A program made the translations under genes and the position numbers. The notes under the pieces are model-generated. The model was not told the DNA's origin. It saw only the letters and a program-made list of their open reading frames with translations, and did no database searches. A stretch of DNA of 64,000 bases from Oscillospiraceae bacterium (lineage in GTDB: Bacteria > Bacillota_A > Clostridia > Oscillospirales > CAG-272): assembly GCA_015063335.1 (NCBI GenBank), contig SVUH01000002.1, forward strand, positions 1 to 64,000. Reading direction: 5' to 3'. Below are positions 34,105 to 41,944 of the stretch, in pieces (the stretch's first letter is position 1; each line of letters opens with the position of its first letter).

Positions 34105-35905
34105 TTATGCTACCTCCGTTTTTCATTTGTGAATTGTAGATATCGCGGTAGGTCTCGCTCGTTCTCATGAGAACGTCGTGAGAGCCGCAATCCTTGATAG
34201 TGCCGTTCTCGATTACGGCAATTCTGTCCGCATCCTTTACGCTGGCTATGCGCTGAGCTATCATGATCACCGTCGTGTCGGTAAGCTCTGCTTTAAGCGC
34301 GGCGCGAAGCTTGCCCTCGGTCGAGAGGTCGAGCGCCGAGGTGGCATCGTCAAGGATAAGTATTTCGGGACGGCGGGTAAGCGCACGCGCGATAGACATA
34401 CGCTGTTTCTGTCCTCCAGAAAGAGACGCTCCCTTTTCGGCAATATATGCGTCGTAGCCGTCGTTAAAGCTCAGAACAAAGGGTTCAGCTTGCGCGATAC
34501 GTGCCGCAGTCTGTATTTCCTTGTCAGTCGCGTCCTCCTTACCCCAGCGCAGGTTTTCCGCGATAGTTCCCGAAAACAGCTCGCTCTTTTGCATAACGAA
34601 AGCGATTTTCTGGCGCAGGGCATTAAGGTCGTATTCCGCAATAGGCTTTCCGTCTACCATTACCTCGCCCTCAGTCGCATCGTAAAAGCGGGGAATAAGG
34701 TTTACGAGCGAGGTCTTTCCCGAGCCTGTCGCACCGATTATAGCAAAGGTCTCGCCCTTTTTGACCTCGATATTTATGTCGTGAAGCACGGGATGACCGG
34801 TAGCGTCGGGGTATCTGAATCCAACTCCGCGCATGCTGACGGCAACCTCACTTGAAGCGTCGGTAACACTACCCGAGGTGATAACGGGCTCTGTGTCAAG
34901 AACTTCGTTTACGCGCTTGACAGATGCCATGGCGCGGGAGATAGACTGGAACATCATGGTTACCATCATAATGGACATAATTACCTGCGTAATGTAGGTG
35001 ATAGCCGCCATTATCGTACCCGCGGTCATACCCGTACCGCCGACGTTCTGTATCTGCCAGCCGCCTATATAAATAACGGCGATAATAGCCGCGTTCATTA
35101 CTACGGTAAGCACGGGATTCATGATTGCCATTATGCGGCCTACCTTGATATTGGTGTCGCGAAGATCGGAGTTTGCCGCCTCAAAGCGCTCTCCCTCGTA
35201 CTCCTCTTTAACGTATGCTTTGATAACTCTTGCTCCCGTCACGTTTTCCTGAACGACGCAGTTAAGGCGGTCAAGCTTTTTCTGTATCGCGCTGAACAGC
35301 GGAACGGCGCGGCCGAGAACAAGGGCAAGCATTATCACCATTACGGGAAAGGCGCAGAGAAGCACCGTTCCGAAGCTAAGATCGAGCGTGAGAAGCATGA
35401 TAAGACCGCCGATAAAAAACATAGGCGAGCGAACGAGCATACGCAAAAACATTTCGACAAATTCTATTATCATGCTGATGTCGTTGGTCATACGCGTGAC
35501 GAGCGAGCCTGTCGTAAACTTGTCCGTCTGCTCAATGGAGAGTGACATGACCTTCGCGTAAGCATCGCGCCTTATATCATCTCCCACGCCCTGCGATGCC
35601 TTGGCGGCGGTGTACGCGCACAGAACGCCGAAAAAGCCGCCTATGAGGACTATAAGGAGCATCAGCACTCCAAAGGTTATAATGACCTGCATAGAGGTGT
35701 ACTGTCCCTCGCCGTAGAGTATACGCATGACGGTCTTGCCGAGAGCGGACGAGGAAACGTCGCCGTCAGCTCCGATACCGCAGTCAACGATGACCGTCAT
35801 AAGACGGGGAAGACAAAGGTCAGCCGTGACCTCACCTATCATAAGAAGCGGCGAGATAATTGCTAAAAGAGAGTATTTTTTCAAATATTTAAAAATTCTT
35901 CGCAC
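34097..35905 (-). CDS. ABC exporter subunit, ATPase-permease fusion (degenerate ATPase)
   Basis: The 602-residue partner subunit has the same domain order. Its Walker A GATGSGKTS and signature LSGGQKQ look normal. Walker B reads ILILDDATSA, with Asp where the catalytic Glu should be, and the H-loop reads MIAQRIA, with Gln in place of His. Both changes are known hallmarks of the degenerate half of heterodimeric exporters. It starts 3 nt after marR and overlaps the partner gene. Confidence 0.9.
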   Translation of the reverse strand: MRRIFKYLKKYSLLAIISPLLMIGEVTADLCLPRLMTVIVDCGIGADGDVSSSALGKTVMRILYGEGQYTSMQVIITFGVLMLLIVLIGGFFGVLCAYTAAKASQGVGDDIRRDAYAKVMSLSIEQTDKFTTGSLVTRMTNDISMIIEFVEMFLRMLVRSPMFFIGGLIMLLTLDLSFGTVLLCAFPVMVIMLALVLGRAVPLFSAIQKKLDRLNCVVQENVTGARVIKAYVKEEYEGERFEAANSDLRDTNIKVGRIMAIMNPVLTVVMNAAIIAVIYIGGWQIQNVGGTGMTAGTIMAAITYITQVIMSIMMVTMMFQSISRAMASVKRVNEVLDTEPVITSGSVTDASSEVAVSMRGVGFRYPDATGHPVLHDINIEVKKGETFAIIGATGSGKTSLVNLIPRFYDATEGEVMVDGKPIAEYDLNALRQKIAFVMQKSELFSGTIAENLRWGKEDATDKEIQTAARIAQAEPFVLSFNDGYDAYIAEKGASLSGGQKQRMSIARALTRRPEILILDDATSALDLSTEGKLRAALKAELTDTTVIMIAQRIASVKDADRIAVIENGTIKDCGSHDVLMRTSETYRDIYNSQMKNGGSINE

Positions 35906-35908
35906 GGC

Positions 35909-36385
35909 TTAGTTTTCCTCCTTTCCGTCAAGCAGATTCGACCGAATTTTGCCAAGCAGGAGCATGAGTGTCTGCCATTCCTCATCGCTCACGTCGCGAA
36001 GCGCTATTGCGTCGGTCTCCTTAATGCGCTCTATAGTCTTTTTGTCGGTTATACGACCGAGCTCGGTAAGATAAATGCGATTTATTCTCATATCCGTCTC
36101 GTCGCCCTTGAGAACGACGTAGCCCTCGTCGATCATTTTCTTTATTATAAGACTTACCGTTGGCGCGCGCAGGTGCGTGCGCTCGGCAAGAGTGCGCTGA
36201 CTAAGACCGTCCTCGATCGCAAGAAGCGAAAGGACGAGGCGCGCACCTGGCTGAGACAGAACGCCGTCTATGTCACAGCTCTCTCTTATTCTCGAGCGGA
36301 AGATCCTTGCAATTTCGTTGCAAAGCTTTACGGGATTATCACTGAGCTCCGCTCTTGCGGGCGGCTTACAAACGTTTCTTTTCAT
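35909..36385 (-). CDS. MarR family transcriptional regulator
   Basis: The 158-residue winged-helix protein has the MarR core LSQRTLAERTHLRAPTVSLI (about residues 78-97) followed by the wing region VLKGDETDMRINRIYLTELG. It is first in the operon with the two exporter genes, a classic ligand-responsive efflux arrangement. A perfect palindrome overlapping the -10 box of its promoter is the likely autoregulatory operator. Confidence 0.9.
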   Translation of the reverse strand: MKRNVCKPPARAELSDNPVKLCNEIARIFRSRIRESCDIDGVLSQPGARLVLSLLAIEDGLSQRTLAERTHLRAPTVSLIIKKMIDEGYVVLKGDETDMRINRIYLTELGRITDKKTIERIKETDAIALRDVSDEEWQTLMLLLGKIRSNLLDGKEEN

Positions 36386-36404
36386 GCTTTTTTATCTCCA
36401 AAAA

Positions 36405-36432
36405 ATAATTAGTTAGAAAACTAACTAATTAT
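36405..36432. promoter_or_regulatory. Putative MarR operator
   Basis: ATAATTAGTTAG-AAAA-CTAACTAATTAT is a perfect palindrome with 12-bp arms. It overlaps the -10 box (36428-36433) of the marR promoter, placed to block RNA polymerase. Confidence 0.85.
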
Positions 36433-36456
36433 ATCACTTTATGTAAAAAATGTCAA
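36428..36456 (-). promoter_or_regulatory. Promoter of the marR-ABC operon
   Basis: On the minus strand TTGACA (36456-36451) and TATAAT (36433-36428) have a 17-bp spacer: full consensus. The -10 box is inside the palindromic operator. Confidence 0.92.
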
Positions 36457-36602
36457 TAAAAAGAGTGGAAAAATGAAAAAATTTACGGCTGACAAGATCA
36501 AAGGATATTTCGGTATACGAGTGGAAAAATATTTTCCCAAGCGGTGAAAAAATGGTTTAGGATAGCAATATTGCATTGTATTCAAAAGAGCAGGACAACG
36601 CA

Positions 36603-36609
36603 ACATAAT
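36603..36609 (+). promoter_or_regulatory. Possible forespore (sigma G-type) -10 box before spoIVB
   Basis: The stretch CATAATA at about 36604-36610 fits the sigma G -10 CATAMTA, 43 nt before the spoIVB start. No convincing -35 box at the right distance was found, so this is weak. Confidence 0.3.
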
Positions 36610-36652
36610 AATGCGGTAAAAACCGCAAAATAAAAATATGAAAGGGAAAAAT

Positions 36653-37780
36653 ATGGCAAAAAAAGTATTGAAATGCGCGGTAGCGTTTCTTCTTGCTTTT
36701 TCGGTATTTGGGGGACTATTGTCAAGCGCATCGGAAGCTCGTGCCGACTCGATATGCGTCGGGGGATTTTCAAATTCCTACCCGATCTTCGGCGGGGAAG
36801 CATCAGACGCGCTTCCTACGGCAAAGTCGGCAAATGATTACAGCGGACTTGAGCTTTACGTCGGCGGTATGCCCTTTGGGGTTAAATTTATGACTGACGG
36901 CGTTGTGGTGACAGAGCTGTGCGATATAAAGACCGACGGCGCTAAAAAATGCCCTGCGCGAGATGCTGGAATAGCCCCGGGTGACGTGATAGTCAAAATA
37001 AACGGTGAGAGTGTTACCGATGCGACCAGTCTATCGGATTTAGCTGAGAAGAGTGCGGGCAAGAGTCTGACTGTGACGTATTCGCGCGACGGAAAGACAA
37101 GAGAAGTGCGTCTTACGCCTGTTAAGTGTGCCGAGGACGGAAAGTATAAGACGGGTATGTACGTCAAGGACAGCGGCGCGGGAATAGGAACTGTGACCTA
37201 CGTTGTGCCCGAAACTATGTCGTTCGGCGGACTCGGACACGGCATTTGCGATGCGTCTACGGGAAAGCTGATACCCATGCAGCGCGGCTCTGTCGTGGGC
37301 GTTACTATCAGTGGAGTTGTAAGAGGACTTTCGGGCTCGCCCGGCGAGGTTAGAGGTTATTTCAGCGCGCCCAAGACGGGAACACTTCTTAAAAATACCG
37401 AGTGGGGTGTTTTCGGTGCGTTTGCAAGCCTGCCCGAGGGCTGTACGCAAAAAATGAGAGTCGGAGCTAAGGGCGAGCTTCAAAACGGAAAGGCGTATAT
37501 TTTGTCAACGCTTGAGGGAACAAAACCTCAAAAATACGAAATAGAAATTTCGGATATCAAAACGGGCTCTACGTCAAATAAGTGCTTTACCGTCAAGGTG
37601 ACCGACCAAGCTCTTATCGATAAGAGCGGCGGAATAGTGCAGGGAATGAGCGGCAGCCCTATAATCCAAAACGGCAAGCTCGTTGGTGCGGTCACCCACG
37701 TCCTCATCAACGATCCCACCACGGGGTATGGAATTTTCATTGAAAATATGTTGAATCAAATGGGAGATCTGGCGGGATAA
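36653..37780 (+). CDS. spoIVB: SpoIVB serine peptidase
   Basis: SpoIVB is the forespore-made protease that starts pro-sigma K processing across the spore membranes. The 375-residue protein has a signal segment (VLKCAVAFLLAFSVFGGLLS), a PDZ domain (about residues 70-150, RDAGIAPGDVIVKINGESVT) and an S55 peptidase domain with the His in GLGHGICD and the nucleophile Ser in VQGMSGSPI. The ATG at 36653 follows AAAGGG by 6 nt; an ATG at 36638 lacks a site. sigK, the final target of this pathway, lies 1 kb downstream. Confidence 0.92.
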   Translation: MAKKVLKCAVAFLLAFSVFGGLLSSASEARADSICVGGFSNSYPIFGGEASDALPTAKSANDYSGLELYVGGMPFGVKFMTDGVVVTELCDIKTDGAKKCPARDAGIAPGDVIVKINGESVTDATSLSDLAEKSAGKSLTVTYSRDGKTREVRLTPVKCAEDGKYKTGMYVKDSGAGIGTVTYVVPETMSFGGLGHGICDASTGKLIPMQRGSVVGVTISGVVRGLSGSPGEVRGYFSAPKTGTLLKNTEWGVFGAFASLPEGCTQKMRVGAKGELQNGKAYILSTLEGTKPQKYEIEISDIKTGSTSNKCFTVKVTDQALIDKSGGIVQGMSGSPIIQNGKLVGAVTHVLINDPTTGYGIFIENMLNQMGDLAG

Positions 37781-37784
37781 AAAG

Positions 37785-37822
37785 AAACGGCAACCTCACC
37801 GAAAGGAAGGTTGCCGTTTTTT
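37785..37822 (+). terminator. Terminator after spoIVB
   Basis: A 12-bp stem AAACGGCAACCT/AGGTTGCCGTTT followed by T. Confidence 0.9.
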
Positions 37823-37853
37823 ATATCGATACTATAAATAATTGAAACATAGG

Positions 37854-38405
37854 TTATCCGATTATTTCTATATATTCTGCGTCAATGTGCGGCAGAGTGA
37901 TTTCCGAACCAAGAACCGAAGTGTATGTTACCAGTCCTTCAAAGTTTCCATAGATTTTGACAATGTCATCTTCGAGTATTCGTCCTTCATTGCTTTTTAA
38001 TGTATACACAATATAAACAGTCTGATCATAATCATTATTCATATTTACACGAAGTGTTACTTTTTTGCCTGATTCCATAACTTGAATAACTTCGCCTGTT
38101 AGGACTATTTTTGCACCCTTATAATTTTCTGGAGTTCTTGCAAGCTCTTTATAAGTATAAGTCTTACATAGAGATTTATATTCCTCCGCACTTAGCTCTC
38201 GTTTTGTTTCTATCGACTTGGTTGTTTCTGCTTTGGATGTTTTGTTTGTTTCCATAGGGACGGTTTCGGGCTCGCTTTCTATTCCGAATATGCCGATAAA
38301 GACACTTATACTAAAAAAACCAGCGATTACCCAAAACCACCATTTTTGATAAAATTTTTTCTTTTTCGGCTTTGTTTCAATAACTTCCTGTACTTGATCT
38401 TCCAT
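37854..38405 (-). CDS. Hypothetical membrane-anchored protein with OB-like outer domain
   Basis: The 183-residue protein has a Lys-rich cytosolic start, one membrane segment (about residues 25-42, WFWVIAGFFSISVFIGI), a Thr/Glu/Lys linker, and a C-terminal domain (NYKGAKIVLTGEVIQVMESG onward) whose strand pattern resembles tRNA_anti-like OB folds found in small clostridial lipoproteins. No function was recognised. It is AT-rich and divergent from a small HTH regulator; the shared gap contains repeated TATAGCC boxes. Confidence 0.65.
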   Translation of the reverse strand: MEDQVQEVIETKPKKKKFYQKWWFWVIAGFFSISVFIGIFGIESEPETVPMETNKTSKAETTKSIETKRELSAEEYKSLCKTYTYKELARTPENYKGAKIVLTGEVIQVMESGKKVTLRVNMNNDYDQTVYIVYTLKSNEGRILEDDIVKIYGNFEGLVTYTSVLGSEITLPHIDAEYIEIIG

Positions 38406-38447
38406 TTTCTTCTCCTTTTTTTAAGACAAAAGTCTATTTATAGCCTA

Positions 38448-38476
38448 ATTGTATCATATATAGCCCATATTGTCAA
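38448..38476 (-). promoter_or_regulatory. Promoter of the membrane protein gene
   Basis: On the minus strand TTGACA (38476-38471) and TACAAT (38453-38448) have a 17-bp spacer. Confidence 0.85.
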
Positions 38477-38491
38477 TAGGTTTGGGCTATA
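38459..38491. promoter_or_regulatory. Putative HTH-regulator operator
   Basis: Inverted boxes TATAGCCC (38459-38466) and GGGCTATA (38484-38491), with a third TATAGCC at 38439-38445, flank the -35 box of the divergent promoter region, where a small regulator could bind. Confidence 0.55.
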
Positions 38492-38532
38492 ATTAGACTA
38501 TATAATTATTGATTTTTGTAGAGGGAGATAGA

Positions 38533-38775
38533 ATGGATACGTATACAGCAGTTAAAAACAGGATATTGCAACTACTTGGTGAGAAGAAAATGTCGATTCA
38601 TAAGCTTGCTATGGAATCGGCGGTGCCTCCGTCCTCGATTAAAAACATACTTTATGGGAAAAGCCAAAATCCCGGTATAGTTACTTTGAAAATGCTGTGT
38701 GACGGGTTGGGAATTACTCTTATTGAATTTTTTGATACCGAAGATTTCCGTAATTTAGAGCAAGAAATAAGATAA
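38533..38775 (+). CDS. XRE family helix-turn-helix regulator
   Basis: The 80-residue protein is almost entirely a Cro/CI-type HTH domain: LLGEKKMSIHKLAMESAVPP followed by SSIKNILYGKSQNPGIVTL. It is a probable DNA-binding repressor. The start is the ATG at 38533 after GAGGGAGA; an ATG at 38509 is in frame without a site. It is divergent from the membrane protein gene, which it may control through the boxes between them. Confidence 0.85.
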   Translation: MDTYTAVKNRILQLLGEKKMSIHKLAMESAVPPSSIKNILYGKSQNPGIVTLKMLCDGLGITLIEFFDTEDFRNLEQEIR

Positions 38776-38776
38776 T

Positions 38777-38816
38777 AAAAGGCAATATCAGCCTAATCGA
38801 TGATATTGCCTTTTTT
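38777..38816. terminator. Bidirectional terminator between the HTH gene and sigK
   Basis: A 14-bp stem (38777-38790 with 38801-38814) with T run lies between convergent genes. Confidence 0.9.
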
Positions 38817-38825
38817 GCCCGTTGA

Positions 38826-39506
38826 TTATTTCAGCGCCCCGCGGAGCTTTTCGAGTGCGCTTTTTTCTATGCGGCTGACATACGAGCGCGAGATCTTCAG
38901 CTTTTCCGCGATCTCTCTTTGCGTCATAGGCTCTCTGCCACCGAGTCCGTAGCGGAGCGTAATTATGTGTTTTTCGCGTGGAGTAAGCACCGTGTTAACA
39001 AGCTTCTTTGCCTTGCTGGCAGAGAGCTTGCGCTCAATGTCCGAGGTCATGCTGTCGTCGCAGCTTATTACGTCGATGTACGTAAGCGGATTTCCGTCGC
39101 GGTCAACGTCAATTGTGTCGTTAAGAGAAATTTCCGATGCCGTCTTTTTCTGTGAGCGAAAATGCATAAGTATTTCATTTTGTATGCACCTCGCGGCATA
39201 GGTGGCGAATTTAGCACCGTTCGCTACCTTAAAGGAGTCCACCGCTTTTATAAGCCCTATTGTTCCGATAGAAACGAGGTCCTCTTGATTTTTACTTGAA
39301 GCGTAATATTTCCTTACGATATGTGAAACAAGCCGCAAGTTGTGCAAAATAAGCTTTTTTCTCGCCTCTGTATCTCCTGACTCTGCGCGCAAAAAATACT
39401 TGCGCTCCTCGTCGGGAGGGAGTGGGGGCGGAAAATTCTGCGGAGTATTTATACCAAGAATGAGGTGGATAAAGTTCGTAAACAGAGAAATAATTCCTGC
39501 GAGCAT
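38826..39506 (-). CDS. sigK: RNA polymerase sporulation sigma factor SigK
   Basis: Late mother-cell sigma factor. The 226-residue protein has a hydrophobic pro-sequence (residues about 1-22, LAGIISLFTNFIHLILGI), a processing region, region 2 (HNLRLVSHIVRKYYASSKNQ, DLVSIGTIGLIKAVDSF, FATYAARCIQNEILMHFR) and region 4 (TPREKHIITLRYGLGG, SRSYVSRIEKSALEKLR). The pro-sequence separates it from SigE. The gene is in one piece, with no skin element. A sigma-E-like promoter lies upstream. Confidence 0.93.
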   Translation of the reverse strand: MLAGIISLFTNFIHLILGINTPQNFPPPLPPDEERKYFLRAESGDTEARKKLILHNLRLVSHIVRKYYASSKNQEDLVSIGTIGLIKAVDSFKVANGAKFATYAARCIQNEILMHFRSQKKTASEISLNDTIDVDRDGNPLTYIDVISCDDSMTSDIERKLSASKAKKLVNTVLTPREKHIITLRYGLGGREPMTQREIAEKLKISRSYVSRIEKSALEKLRGALK

Positions 39507-39538
39507 CGAAGCGCCCTCCTATAAAACGTTTTCCCTAA

Positions 39539-39567
39539 ATAATATGCTGTAAGGCCTTTAAATATTT
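39539..39567 (-). promoter_or_regulatory. Possible sigma E promoter of sigK
   Basis: On the minus strand AAATATT (39567-39561) and CATATTAT (39546-39539) are 14 bp apart, close to the sigma E pattern (KMATATT, 14-15 bp, CATACAHT). In Bacillus sigK is transcribed by sigma E. The -10 match is imperfect. Confidence 0.5.
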
Positions 39568-39586
39568 ACGGCTTGGCGAAGCCGTA

Positions 39587-39615
39587 TTGACAAAAGTCGA
39601 ATTTAGTGGTAAAAT
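39587..39615 (+). promoter_or_regulatory. Promoter of pfp
   Basis: TTGACA (39587-39592) and TAAAAT (39610-39615) have a 17-bp spacer, 38 nt before the ATG. Confidence 0.82.
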
Positions 39616-39653
39616 ATACGTGTTCAGAAAAACATTTGATTCGGAGGCTTTTT

Positions 39654-40892
39654 ATGTTAAAGGGAAATGCTATCGTAGGACAGTCCGGAGGCCCTACTGC
39701 CGCAATAAATGCAACGCTTGCGGGTGTTATCAGAGGTGCGATTCAGGCGGAGTGCATAGAAACTGTATACGGAATGAGAAACGGTATTGAGGGACTTCTC
39801 GAAGAGAGAGTTGTTGACCTCGGAAAGCTTTTTGGCAGTGAGGACGAGCTGAAGATACTCGAGCAGACACCTGCGGCGGCGCTTGGCTCATGCAGAAAGA
39901 AGCTTCCGAAGCCCGATTCCGAGGACGAGGCGGACAAGGAGCTTTACCGCCGTCTGTTTAAAATCCTTGAAGGACTTAATATCCGCTACTTTTTCTACAT
40001 AGGCGGTAACGACTCAATGGACACCGTCGCAAAGCTCAGCGCATACGCAGAGAAGGCAGGCGTGGAGATGAGGATAGTCGGAGTTCCCAAGACAATAGAC
40101 AACGACTTGGCACTTACCGACCACACCCCAGGCTTTGGCTCGGCGGCAAAGTATATTGCTACCACCATGTCCGAGATAATTCGTGATTGCAGCGTTTACA
40201 ATGTAAAGGCAGTTACTATCGTTGAAATTATGGGACGTGACGCAGGTTGGCTTACTGCTTCGAGCGCAATAGGCAGAGTAGTGAACGGTTACGCGCCCGA
40301 TTACGTATATCTTCCCGAGAAGAACTTTGATATGGAGAGCTTTTACTGCGATATTGAAAAGGCGTTCGAGAAGCACCCCAACGTCGTTGTTGCTGTTTCC
40401 GAGGGCTTGCGCTTTGCGGACGGTCGCTACGTAGGCGAGGGAACGCAGAGCGGAGTTACCGATGCGTTCGGTCACAAATATCTTGCAGGAACGGGTAAGG
40501 CTCTTGAAATGAGTGTCAGAGAGAAATTCGGCTGTAAGGCGCGCTCGGTTGAGTTGAACCTGCCTCAGCGCTGCGGCGGACATCTCATTTCGCTTACGGA
40601 TATTGAGGAGTCCGTAAGAATAGGACGAAGCGCAGTTGAGGCGGCTGTCAAGGGTGTCAGCGGAGCCGTTATGGTATTCCGCCGTGCCGCGGGAAAGGAG
40701 TACGTTTGTGAAATAGACTCCGCAAGCGTTCGCGGAATTGCGAACGTAACGAGATACGTTCCCGATGAGTTTATAACCGAGGGCAACAATAACGTTACGG
40801 ATTCGTGCTGTGAATATCTGCTTCCTCTTATTCGCGGTGAGTATCCTGTAAAGTACTGCGACGGTATGCCTGTACACGCAATAATTGAGTAA
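39654..40892 (+). CDS. pfp: 6-phosphofructokinase, pyrophosphate-dependent type
   Basis: Phosphorylates fructose 6-phosphate in glycolysis. The 412-residue protein has the PfkA fold with GQSGGPTAAINA at the start, the phosphoryl-donor loop GGNDSMDT (about residue 107) and the catalytic PKTIDND (about residue 133). ATP-type enzymes have GGDGS and PGTIDND. The Asp after Gly-Gly-x and the Lys before TIDND are the established marks of PPi-dependent enzymes, so PPi is the likely donor. The ATG at 39654 follows CGGAGG. hppA, which also uses PPi, is 1 kb away. Confidence 0.88.
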   Translation: MLKGNAIVGQSGGPTAAINATLAGVIRGAIQAECIETVYGMRNGIEGLLEERVVDLGKLFGSEDELKILEQTPAAALGSCRKKLPKPDSEDEADKELYRRLFKILEGLNIRYFFYIGGNDSMDTVAKLSAYAEKAGVEMRIVGVPKTIDNDLALTDHTPGFGSAAKYIATTMSEIIRDCSVYNVKAVTIVEIMGRDAGWLTASSAIGRVVNGYAPDYVYLPEKNFDMESFYCDIEKAFEKHPNVVVAVSEGLRFADGRYVGEGTQSGVTDAFGHKYLAGTGKALEMSVREKFGCKARSVELNLPQRCGGHLISLTDIEESVRIGRSAVEAAVKGVSGAVMVFRRAAGKEYVCEIDSASVRGIANVTRYVPDEFITEGNNNVTDSCCEYLLPLIRGEYPVKYCDGMPVHAIIE

Positions 40893-40899
40893 GAAAATA

Positions 40900-40936
40900 A
40901 AAATGCAGAGAACCTTGAGTTCTCTGCATTTTTTTA
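40900..40936. terminator. Bidirectional terminator between pfp and the lipid kinase gene
   Basis: A 13-bp stem AAATGCAGAGAAC/GTTCTCTGCATTT with A and T tails. Confidence 0.92.
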
Positions 40937-40937
40937 T

Positions 40938-41804
40938 TTAAACGTTAGCGTGGATCTTTGAGCTTGCCTTGTATTCGCTTACACCGAGAACTGTTTCTCC
41001 GTCAACCTGCAAGGGACGCGGCTCGTCAAATCTGACGGTTATCTCGTGACCTGAATGAACCGTTACTGCTTTCTTGTGATTTACGTGCTTGCCCTTAAAT
41101 ATAGAGGGGAAGATAGCAAGAGTGCGGATCTTGCCTGTGCCGTGGAAGATCATAACGGAAAGCTTGCCTTCGGGATCGTTACGCGACTGGTCGGGCGTGG
41201 GGATCATTCCGCCGCCGTAGTAGCGGCCTTTCATAGTGGGGGCGATCCATACCTTTTCGTAGCGATAGGTTTCTCCGTCAACAATAACGGTAGCTCCCGT
41301 AGGCTTATAGTGGAACAAAAGCCCCTTTATAGCTATCGCGGTATAATCCACGGGCTTATCCGAGGAAGCTTTGAGCGCATCGCCGACCTCGCAGCAGTAT
41401 CCGTCAATGCCGTAGCCTATGCCGTTTATGAATTTATAGTCAACACCGTTTATTTTGGCAGTGGGAAGCCCTTTAAAATATTCCTTTATACTGATAGGGC
41501 AATCTGCCACGATCTTGCCAAGATCTGAAAGAAAATCGTTGCCCGTTCCTGCAGGATAGTAAAGAACGTCGCATTTTATCGAATCAGTATCAACCATATT
41601 TATAAACTTGTTGATAGTTCCGTCACCGCCGCAAATAACGATTTTTTCGTCATCTCCTTTTTCTAAAACGAAAGCGGAGAGGTCTTCAATAGTGGTAACG
41701 TCTATACATTCAATCGCGCCGTCATACAGAGCAGATATCTTTTTTATATCCTCGTTGATCGTGCCTTTACCTGCCTTGGGGTTATACAAAATGTAATTTG
41801 TCAT
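40938..41804 (-). CDS. Diacylglycerol kinase family lipid kinase (YegS/DgkB-like)
   Basis: The 288-residue protein has the DAGK catalytic motif GGDGTINKFIN (about residue 58), the start NYILYNPKAGKGT and PAGTGNDFLSDL (about residue 84). It phosphorylates a lipid such as diacylglycerol with ATP; the exact lipid is unknown. It stands between pfp (convergent) and hppA (upstream, same strand, with a terminator between). Confidence 0.9.
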   Translation of the reverse strand: MTNYILYNPKAGKGTINEDIKKISALYDGAIECIDVTTIEDLSAFVLEKGDDEKIVICGGDGTINKFINMVDTDSIKCDVLYYPAGTGNDFLSDLGKIVADCPISIKEYFKGLPTAKINGVDYKFINGIGYGIDGYCCEVGDALKASSDKPVDYTAIAIKGLLFHYKPTGATVIVDGETYRYEKVWIAPTMKGRYYGGGMIPTPDQSRNDPEGKLSVMIFHGTGKIRTLAIFPSIFKGKHVNHKKAVTVHSGHEITVRFDEPRPLQVDGETVLGVSEYKASSKIHANV

Positions 41805-41899
41805 AGCTCTATCCTTCTTTAATATAAAATTTAGAGTATACTATAAAAATTATGTTAACACCGTTTTCTAAACTGAAAATAAACTTTGTCAAAAAAACT

Positions 41900-41938
41900 A
41901 AAAAAGTGTTGGCGCACCCTGATTCAGGAGCGCCAACC
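41900..41938 (-). terminator. Terminator after hppA
   Basis: On the minus strand GTTGGCGC (41937-41930) pairs with GCGCCAAC (41915-41908), followed by T5. Confidence 0.85.
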
Positions 41939-41944
41939 GAAAAT

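Noticed and set aside
40014..40877. 287-codon minus-strand frame
   Set aside because: Opposite the phosphofructokinase gene, with no start site or recognisable domain.
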